The notes under the pieces were generated by a model. That model made no database searches. It saw only the letters and a program-made list of their open reading frames with translations, and was not told the origin of the DNA. From assembly GCA_001304425.1 (NCBI GenBank), contig LJTS01000151.1, positions 1 through 6,667 of the forward strand: a DNA stretch of 6,667 bases, given 5' to 3'. Made by a program: the position numbers and the translations under genes. Shown in pieces: positions 1-5,622 of this stretch (the first letter of the stretch is position 1; every line of letters begins with the position of its first letter). The stretch is from Betaproteobacteria bacterium SG8_40 (GTDB taxonomy: Bacteria > Pseudomonadota > Gammaproteobacteria > Burkholderiales > Eutrophovitaceae).

Positions 1-82
1 CCTCGCAGCGGGCTATCCGGGTAGCAACTGTCTTTCTGAAGACGCTGCGGGCGTCGAAGTTCGTTCCAGCAGTCGGGGCGGC

Positions 83-1933
83 CTATTGCCCACGCATGAA
101 CATCCGGTCGAGCTCGGCGAGCGTGATCTGGAACCAGGTCGGCCGGCCGTGATTGCACTGCCCGGAGCGCTCGGTCGTCTCCATGTCGCGAAGCAGCGCG
201 TTCATTTCCGCGATCGTCAGCTGGCGGTTGGCCCTGACCGCGGCGTGGCAGGCCATCGTCGCCAGCATTTCGTTACGCCGCTCGGTGAGCACGCGTCCCG
301 CACCGAACTCGGCAATCTCCTGCAGTGTCTCGTGGGCCAGTTGTGCCGCATCGGCGCTGCTCAGCATCGAAGGTACGGCTCGCACGGCAATCGCATTGGG
401 TGCGATGACCGCCATTTCGAATCCGAGAGTGGCGAGCAGTTCATGGTTCTCCTCGACCGTGGCAACCTCCAGCTCGGTAGCTGTCATGGTCGCCGGAATG
501 AGCAGGGTTTGCGTCGGGATGCGGTCTGCGTCCAGCGCCGTTTTCAGAGACTCATAGACAATGCGTTCGTGTGCCGCGTGCATGTCGACGACGATCAGGC
601 CGGACCGGTTCTGCGCGAGGATGTAAATGCCGGAGAGCTGCCCCAGGGCAAAGCCCAGCGGGTGATCTTCGTTGTTCGGCAGCGCCGCTGCAGCTCGTTC
701 GGCCGGCGCCTGCCGTGTGTGGTCGGCGAACAGTAGGGAATAGAAACGTCCGGCCTCGGCCGCGTGTAAACGCATCGGTGCCTGTCCGGAAGCGGGCGCG
801 CCGGTCGCGTGCGCCAGCGTCGCCGGCCTTGCCGCGCCCGGGGCATCGAAATTCCCGCCCGTGCCAGATAGTCCGGGTCTTTGCGAAATCCATTGACTCG
901 AACGGTCCGTTTGTCCGGCGGAATGGCCTGGCTCCGGTAGCTGCGGCCTGGTTGCCGCAAGCGATTTTTCGAGCGCGTGGAACACGAACTGGTGGATGGC
1001 GCGCGATTCCCGGAAACGCACTTCAGTCTTGCTCGGATGCACGTTCACGTCGACCAGCCGCGGATCGAGTTCCAGAAACAGTACGAAAGCCGCGTGGCGG
1101 TTGTGATGCAGCACGTCCTGGTAAGCCTCGCGTATTGCATGGGCAAGAACGCGGTCACGCACGAACCGGCCGTTGACAAACATGTATTGTGCATCGCGCG
1201 AGGCACGCGCGTGAGCGGGTTGCGCAATCGATCCATGCAAGCGGAAGGCACCCGGGCCGGTATCGACGGGCAGGGCGGACTCGTCGAAGCCGTCTCCCAG
1301 CAGTTCGCGTATGCGCGCACCCGGCGAAGACGCGCGCAGGCGCCATTTCACCCGCCCGTTATGCGTGAGGCTCATGGCTACGTCCGGGCGCGACAATGCG
1401 ATGCGCTTGAACGCCTCTTCGGCATGCCCGAACTCGGTGGCGGGCGTGCGCAGGAATTTACGGCGCGCGGGCGTGTTGAAGTAAAGGTTGTGCACTTCGA
1501 CGACGCTGCCGCTCGCCAGGGAGGCCGGCTCGGGTTCGGACACCCGCCCGGCCTCGGACTCGGTCCTCCAGCCGTGCTCACTGCCTGCGGCGCGGCTGAC
1601 CAGATTCAGGTGCGATACCGCTGCAATCGAGGCCAGCGCTTCGCCGCGAAAACCAAGACTGGTCACCGCTTCGAGGTCATTCAGGCTATCGATCTTGCTG
1701 GTAGCATGGCGTTGCAGAGCCAGTTTCAGTTCTTCGGCGGGTATTCCCCGGCCGTTGTCAGCAACGCGAATCTGTTTGATTCCACCGTCATTGAGTTGCA
1801 CCGAAATGTCGTCCGCGCCGGCATCGAGACTGTTCTCGAGCAACTCCTTGAGTGCCGATGCCGGGCGCTCGACGACTTCGCCAGCCGCGATCTGGCTGAT
1901 CAGAAGGTCGGGAAGTACGTGGATTTGTGACAT
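83..1933 (-). CDS. mutL: DNA mismatch repair protein MutL, endonuclease-type
   Basis: MutL is the ATP-dependent matchmaker that links MutS mismatch recognition to strand incision and excision. The 616 aa product is full length. The N-terminal GHKL ATPase is clear: QIAAGEVVERPAS at 14-26, catalytic Glu near 30 in KELLENSLDAGA, DNGRGI at 59-64, ATSK at 77-80, GFRGEAL at 94-100, and the ATP-contacting Lys302 in NVHPSKTEVRF. A poorly conserved, Ala/Pro/Gly-rich linker spans roughly 325-425. The C-terminal dimerisation domain carries the metal-dependent endonuclease signature DMHAAHERIVYE (450-461, fitting DxHA-x2-E-x4-E), plus ACHAAVRA (561-568), CNHGRP (593-598) and a terminal FMR (612-614). From family knowledge, E. 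coli-type MutL, which works with MutH, lacks these motifs, so this one probably nicks DNA itself. The ATG start matches the family N-terminus and has a modest AGG a few bases upstream. The gene is divergent from pntAB. Identification is secure; nicking activity is inferred from motifs. Confidence 0.98.
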   Translation of the reverse strand: MSQIHVLPDLLISQIAAGEVVERPASALKELLENSLDAGADDISVQLNDGGIKQIRVADNGRGIPAEELKLALQRHATSKIDSLNDLEAVTSLGFRGEALASIAAVSHLNLVSRAAGSEHGWRTESEAGRVSEPEPASLASGSVVEVHNLYFNTPARRKFLRTPATEFGHAEEAFKRIALSRPDVAMSLTHNGRVKWRLRASSPGARIRELLGDGFDESALPVDTGPGAFRLHGSIAQPAHARASRDAQYMFVNGRFVRDRVLAHAIREAYQDVLHHNRHAAFVLFLELDPRLVDVNVHPSKTEVRFRESRAIHQFVFHALEKSLAATRPQLPEPGHSAGQTDRSSQWISQRPGLSGTGGNFDAPGAARPATLAHATGAPASGQAPMRLHAAEAGRFYSLLFADHTRQAPAERAAAALPNNEDHPLGFALGQLSGIYILAQNRSGLIVVDMHAAHERIVYESLKTALDADRIPTQTLLIPATMTATELEVATVEENHELLATLGFEMAVIAPNAIAVRAVPSMLSSADAAQLAHETLQEIAEFGAGRVLTERRNEMLATMACHAAVRANRQLTIAEMNALLRDMETTERSGQCNHGRPTWFQITLAELDRMFMRGQ

Positions 1934-1945
1934 TATCTAACCTGA

Positions 1946-1973
1946 ATTATATAAGGACCGTGAATTCGGTCAT
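1946..1973 (-). promoter_or_regulatory. Putative sigma70 promoter of mutL
   Basis: Read on the minus strand there is a perfect TATAAT at 1951-1946. It is preceded by a 16-nt spacer and a partial -35 ATGACC at 1973-1968 (four of six consensus positions). The predicted transcript start lies near 1939-1940, only about 6 nt from the mutL ATG at 1933. The message would therefore be nearly leaderless if this box is used. The match is by eye; the -35 is weak, and a promoter further upstream is also possible. Confidence 0.42.
1956..1971. promoter_or_regulatory. Inverted repeat GACCG-N6-CGGTC between divergent promoters
   Basis: GACCG (1956-1960) and CGGTC (1967-1971) form a perfect 5-bp inverted repeat around a TGAATT spacer. 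It overlaps the candidate mutL -35 and lies about 29 bp upstream of the candidate pntA -10 box. The position would suit an operator acting on one or both genes. The arms are short and could arise by chance, and no regulator is identified. Confidence 0.25.
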
Positions 1974-1999
1974 CGACTGGTGCAGCGCGGTGTTTTTCG

Positions 2000-2005
2000 T
2001 ATAAT
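2000..2005 (+). promoter_or_regulatory. Putative -10 box for the pntAB transcript
   Basis: A perfect TATAAT lies downstream of a T-run (GTTTTTCG) on the plus strand. No good -35 sits at 16-18 nt; the 17-nt position reads CTGGTG, so this promoter is weak or activator-dependent if real. Transcription would begin near 2012, giving a leader of about 100 nt before the pntA ATG. That leader contains a small hairpin, TGGCGT (2035-2040) pairing with ACGCCA (2047-2052), with no T-run after it. Confidence 0.4.
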
Positions 2006-2103
2006 CCGTCTCGATTCCGCGGCCCTGTGTTTGTTGGCGTTGCGGCACGCCAGTGGACGATCCCGATAGCGCCGGTGTCCGACGCACATGCCAAATTCAG
2101 AAC

Positions 2104-2110
2104 AAGGAAA
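2104..2110 (+). promoter_or_regulatory. Ribosome binding site that fixes the pntA start
   Basis: AAGGAAA ends 3 nt before the ATG at 2114, giving a core AAGGA-to-ATG spacing of 5 nt. The reading frame is open upstream to a GTG at 2027, which would add 29 residues. The Shine-Dalgarno match and the family N-terminus (MPQIIGVPKE, like MRIGIPRE in E. coli PntA) favour 2114. Confidence 0.8.
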
Positions 2111-2113
2111 CTC

Positions 2114-3703
2114 ATGCCACAAATAATAGGCGTACCGAAGGAAACGGCGGCAGGCGAGAAACGCGTCGCTACAGTGCCCGAAGTTGTTGAAAAGCTCATC
2201 AAGCTTGGTTTTCAGGTAAAAGTCCAGTCCGGCGCCGGTGATGCTGCCAGTATCAGCGATGACGCCTATCGCGCAGCCGGGGCGGAAGTGGTTGCCGACG
2301 CCGCCGCGCTGTGGGACGGAGCCGACATCGTGTTCAAGGTGCGGCCGCCGGATGACGCGGAAGTGGCGCTGATGCGCGAGGGCGGTACGCTCATCGGCTT
2401 TGTCTGGCCCGCGCAGAACCCCGGGCTGATGGAGCAGCTGGCGGCCAGGAAGGCCACCGTGCTGGCCATCGACAGCCTGCCGCGTCAGTTGTCGCGCGCG
2501 CAGAAAATGGATGCACTCACTTCCATGGCCGGCGTCAGCGGTTACCGTGCTGTGATCGAGGCGGCCAATGCATTCGGTCGTTTCTTCAATGGCCAGATCA
2601 CAGCCGCCGGCAAGGTGCCGCCAGCCACGGTGTTCATTGCGGGTGCCGGTGTCGCCGGGTTGGCAGCGATCGGTACGGCCGCCAATCTGGGAGCCATCGT
2701 GCGTGCCAACGACACACGCGCCGAAGTCGCCGATCAGGTCGCATCACTGGGCGGCGAATTCGTCAAGGTTGACTATGAGGAAGAAGGTTCCGGCGGCGGC
2801 GGTTACGCCAAGGTGATGAGCGAGGGCTTCCAGCAAGCGCAGCGCGAGATGTACGCCAGGCAGGCGAGGGAAGCGGACATCATCATCACCACTGCGCTCA
2901 TTCCCGGCAAACCTGCACCGAAGCTCATCACCGCGGAGATGGTTCGGTCCATGAAGCCGGGCAGCGTGATCGTGGACATGGCCGCCGAGCAGGGCGGCAA
3001 CTGCGAGCTGACCGAACCGGGCGAGGCCGTCGTCAAACACGGTGTAACCATCATCGGCTACACCGACCTTGCCAGCCGGCTGGCCAAGCAGTCCTCTACG
3101 CTGTACTCGAACAATTTGTTGCGGGTGGCCGAAGAGTTGTGCAAGAACAAGGACGGCGCCATCACCGTCAACATGGACGACGACGCGATCCGCGGCCTCA
3201 CCGTCATCAAGGATGGAGAGGTCACCTGGCCGGCGCCGCCGATAAAGATGCCGGCACCACCGCCCAAACCGCGCGCGGCGGCTCCCGCGCCGGCTGCCAC
3301 GAAAGGGCATGGCCACGGTGGCGGCGCGCCGATGTCCGCCAGGGGGCTGGCAATCGTTTTCGGCCTCGGTGCGCTGGCGTTTCTGCTCGTCGGTCTTTAC
3401 GCGCCCGCGTCCTTCCTTGCGCACTTCACCGTATTCGTGCTCGCCTGCTTTATCGGCTACATGGTGATCTGGAATGTGACACCGTCGCTGCACACGCCGC
3501 TGATGAGTGTGACCAACGCCATTTCGTCGATCATCGCCATCGGTGCGCTGATCCAGATCGCGCCGCCGCTTACCGGTACTGGCGCAGATCGCCCGTCGAC
3601 GCTGATTCTCGGCATGGCGGTGTTTGCGCTTGCGCTCACGGCAATCAACATGTTCGGCGGCTTCGCGGTGACGCGGCGCATGCTGGCCATGTTCCGCAAG
3701 TAA
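2114..3703 (+). CDS. pntA: NAD(P) transhydrogenase subunit alpha (proton-translocating)
   Basis: This is the alpha subunit of the inner-membrane transhydrogenase, which couples inward proton flow to hydride transfer from NADH to NADP+. The product is 529 aa from the ATG at 2114 (E. coli PntA is 510). Residues 1-375 are the soluble NAD(H)-binding domain I, related to alanine dehydrogenase. It shows WPAQNP at 99-104, the RQD-loop region at about 124-133, GQITAAGKVPP at 160-170, the Rossmann GAGVAG at 177-182, an acidic/Gly mobile loop at 221-232, and ALIPGKPAPKLIT at 261-273. A Pro/Ala linker with KGHGHGGG (397-404) joins it to four membrane helices near 411-429, 432-452, 461-483 and 495-515. 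LHTPLMSVTNAIS (459-471) is strongly conserved. This is the single-chain alpha form, not the split PntAA/PntAB form. The RQD loop has one extra residue (PRQLSRAQ against the usual PRISRAQ). It is the first gene of a two-gene operon with pntB. Confidence 0.97.
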   Translation: MPQIIGVPKETAAGEKRVATVPEVVEKLIKLGFQVKVQSGAGDAASISDDAYRAAGAEVVADAAALWDGADIVFKVRPPDDAEVALMREGGTLIGFVWPAQNPGLMEQLAARKATVLAIDSLPRQLSRAQKMDALTSMAGVSGYRAVIEAANAFGRFFNGQITAAGKVPPATVFIAGAGVAGLAAIGTAANLGAIVRANDTRAEVADQVASLGGEFVKVDYEEEGSGGGGYAKVMSEGFQQAQREMYARQAREADIIITTALIPGKPAPKLITAEMVRSMKPGSVIVDMAAEQGGNCELTEPGEAVVKHGVTIIGYTDLASRLAKQSSTLYSNNLLRVAEELCKNKDGAITVNMDDDAIRGLTVIKDGEVTWPAPPIKMPAPPPKPRAAAPAPAATKGHGHGGGAPMSARGLAIVFGLGALAFLLVGLYAPASFLAHFTVFVLACFIGYMVIWNVTPSLHTPLMSVTNAISSIIAIGALIQIAPPLTGTGADRPSTLILGMAVFALALTAINMFGGFAVTRRMLAMFRK

Positions 3704-3713
3704 GGGGGCGGAC

Positions 3714-5129
3714 ATGACTTCAAGCCTGGCCACAGTCTCCTACATCGCTGCCACTATCCTGTTCATCCTCAGCCTCGGCGGTCTTTCCCATCCCGAGACC
3801 GCCCGTCGCGGCAACTTGTTCGGCATCATCGGCATGACCATCGCCGTGCTGGCCACCGTGTTCGGACCGCGCGTCACGCCGGCCGGCTATGCGTGGATCG
3901 TCGGCGCCCTCGTCATCGGCGGCAGCATCGGCCTGGTCGCCGCGAAGAAGGTGCAGATGACGCAGATGCCGGAACTCGTCGCGTTAATGCACAGCCTTGT
4001 GGGTCTTGCCGCTTGTCTGGTCGGCTTCGCGAGCTATGTCGACACGTCGACCGTGTTCCCGACGGCGGCCGAGAAAACGATCCACGAGATGGAGATCTAC
4101 GTCGGTATCCTCATCGGCGCCATCACCTTCTCCGGCTCCGTGATCGCTTTCGGCAAACTCTCCGCCAGGATCAGCGGTAAGCCCCTGCTGCTGCCCGCGC
4201 GGCACTGGCTCAACCTGATCGGCCTGCTGGTGGTGATCTGGTTCGGCCGCGAATTCCTCAACGCTCACAGCATCGAGGCGGGCATGACGCCGCTCATCGT
4301 GATGACCGTCATCGCGCTGCTGTTCGGCGTGCACATGGTGATGGCGATTGGTGGCGCGGACATGCCGGTGGTCGTCTCCATGCTCAACAGCTACTCGGGA
4401 TGGGCCGCGGCGGCTACGGGCTTCATGCTGAGCAATGACCTTTTGATCGTGGTCGGTGCGCTGGTCGGCTCCTCGGGCGCGATCCTGTCCTACATCATGT
4501 GCAGGGCAATGAACCGTAACTTCATCAGCGTGATCGCCGGCGGCTTCGGCACTGGCGGTGGTGCGCCTGCGGCCGGTGGCGGCGCGCAGCCAGCCGGCGA
4601 GGTGCAGTCCATCAGTGCGGTGGAAACTGCAGAGATGCTGCGCGACGCCAGGAACGTGATCATCGTGCCCGGATACGGCATGGCGGTGGCGCAGGCGCAG
4701 CACGCGGTGTACGAAATCACCAAGCTGTTGCGCGAGAGGGGTGTCAACGTGCGCTTTGGCATTCATCCGGTGGCTGGCCGCATGCCCGGGCATATGAACG
4801 TGCTGCTTGCCGAGGCGAAGGTTCCTTACGACATCGTGCTGGAGATGGACGAGATCAACGAAGACTTTCCCGACACCGATGTATCCATAGTCATCGGCGC
4901 CAACGACATCGTGAACCCGGCGGCACAGGACGACCCGGCGAGTCCGATTGCGGGCATGCCGGTGCTCGAGGTATGGAAGGCGAAGACGTGCATCGTCATG
5001 AAGCGCAGCATGGCGTCGGGTTATGCGGGTATCGACAATCCGCTGTTCTACAAAGAGAACAATCGCATGCTCTTCGGCGACGCCAAGAAGATGCTGGATG
5101 AGGTGCTTGCAGCCATATCGGGCGGTTGA
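3714..5129 (+). CDS. pntB: NAD(P) transhydrogenase subunit beta
   Basis: This is the beta subunit of the transhydrogenase, supplying most of the proton channel and the NADP(H)-binding domain III. The product is 471 aa (E. coli 462). Multiple membrane helices fill residues 1 to about 265, including ELVALMHSLVG with channel His93 (His91 in E. coli) and GGADMPVVVSMLNSYSGW with Asp216 and Asn225 (the Asp213 and Asn222 equivalents). A Gly/Ala-rich linker (about 277-296) leads to domain III: VPGYGMAVAQAQ at 318-329, GIHPVAGRMPGHMNVLL at 349-365, GANDIVNPAAQDDP at 395-408, and KRS at 429-431, which in the family contacts the NADP 2'-phosphate. The ATG lies 10 nt after the pntA stop, with AAGGGGG overlapping that stop (3702-3708) as its ribosome site, so the two genes are probably co-translated. 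All key residues are intact, so the enzyme should be functional. Confidence 0.98.
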   Translation: MTSSLATVSYIAATILFILSLGGLSHPETARRGNLFGIIGMTIAVLATVFGPRVTPAGYAWIVGALVIGGSIGLVAAKKVQMTQMPELVALMHSLVGLAACLVGFASYVDTSTVFPTAAEKTIHEMEIYVGILIGAITFSGSVIAFGKLSARISGKPLLLPARHWLNLIGLLVVIWFGREFLNAHSIEAGMTPLIVMTVIALLFGVHMVMAIGGADMPVVVSMLNSYSGWAAAATGFMLSNDLLIVVGALVGSSGAILSYIMCRAMNRNFISVIAGGFGTGGGAPAAGGGAQPAGEVQSISAVETAEMLRDARNVIIVPGYGMAVAQAQHAVYEITKLLRERGVNVRFGIHPVAGRMPGHMNVLLAEAKVPYDIVLEMDEINEDFPDTDVSIVIGANDIVNPAAQDDPASPIAGMPVLEVWKAKTCIVMKRSMASGYAGIDNPLFYKENNRMLFGDAKKMLDEVLAAISGG

Positions 5130-5145
5130 TCGGACCGGAGTTGCG

Positions 5146-5167
5146 AGCGCCGCCCGTGCCCGGCGCT
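5146..5167 (+). other. Hairpin just after pntB
   Basis: AGCGCCG (5146-5152) and CGGCGCT (5161-5167) form a perfect 7-bp GC-rich stem with an 8-nt loop, 16 nt after the pntB stop. The following bases are TCCTCC rather than a T-run, so it is not a canonical Rho-independent terminator. It could mark or protect the 3' end of the pntAB message. Confidence 0.35.
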
Positions 5168-5564
5168 TCCTCCATGTCCGGGAGGGTCGGTCGTTGCTGC
5201 TGGAGGGGTGGTACGGGTCCAGGGCAGGATTAATGCCGGGCAGTCCGGTTGCACGGACTTCTGCGTGCCGGTTCAGAACGGGCGCGAGTCACGGACTGCT
5301 AGATTGACCAGGCACAACATGGCGCTGGCCATGCCGGACTGTATAACGAACTGTTTTATATGGATAAGACGGTCACTGTAACCGGCGAGACCGGGGAGAC
5401 GGCCGAGGGTGGCGTCACTGAAATCGAACAGGCTCTGCAAAGTCGTAGGGCATGGACGAGGGCATGGGCGTCACGTCAGCCAGCAGGCGATGAGTTGGCG
5501 CGAAGCTTGCAAGGTCTTTGCGCTGCAGAAGACCACTCGTTTGCACATGTGCCCCAAGGCCGGC

Positions 5565-5581
5565 TGACGGGCCGGCCGTCA
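5565..5581 (+). other. Hairpin upstream of the repeat-protein gene
   Basis: TGACGG (5565-5570) pairs perfectly with CCGTCA (5576-5581) around a GCCGG loop, and the centre contains the 8-bp palindrome GGCCGGCC (5570-5577). It lies about 41 nt before the ATG at 5623. No T-run follows, so termination is unlikely. A 5' leader structure or a protein site is possible, but unproven. Confidence 0.3.
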
Positions 5582-5622
5582 CAAGGACGCTATCAAGTTC
5601 GGGGACGACTCAAAACACCGCG

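Larger units (their letters stand above)
5130..5622. other. 493-nt intergenic stretch without a convincing gene
   Basis: No reading frame here looks like a real protein. Visible elements are the hairpin after pntB and three further perfect inverted repeats: AGTCCG/CGGACT (5242-5259), CATGGC/GCCATG (5318-5333) and TGACGG/CCGTCA (5565-5581, enclosing GGCCGGCC). There is also a perfect palindrome GCACATGTGC (5543-5552) and a 12-nt direct repeat with one mismatch (5447-5458 and 5459-5470). A TATAAC at 5342-5347 could be a -10 box but has no suitably placed -35. An 88-codon open frame at 5360-5626 overlaps the next gene by ATGA but has no ribosome site and no recognisable domain. The stretch probably holds the end of the pnt transcript and the control region of the next gene. 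Confidence 0.5.

Noticed and set aside
4..49. Possible mutL terminator from CGCAGCG/CGCTGCG and GTCTT/AAGAC repeats downstream of the mutL stop
   Set aside because: The stems are short or have a long loop, and no T-run follows on the minus strand. Bases 1-82 also show no start of a further gene such as miaA.
86..1940. Several long plus-strand open frames opposite mutL
   Set aside because: They are shadows in high-GC sequence. mutL on the minus strand is unambiguous across its full length by conserved motifs.
2027..2113. Upstream in-frame GTG extension of pntA by 29 residues
   Set aside because: The extension does not resemble PntA N-termini, begins inside the likely 5' leader, and the ATG at 2114 has a strong Shine-Dalgarno.
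2774..2809. Acidic and glycine-rich run in PntA (residues 221-232) as possible low-complexity insertion
   Set aside because: The E. coli protein has a matching mobile loop (KEEAGSGDGYAKVM), so it is a normal part of domain I.
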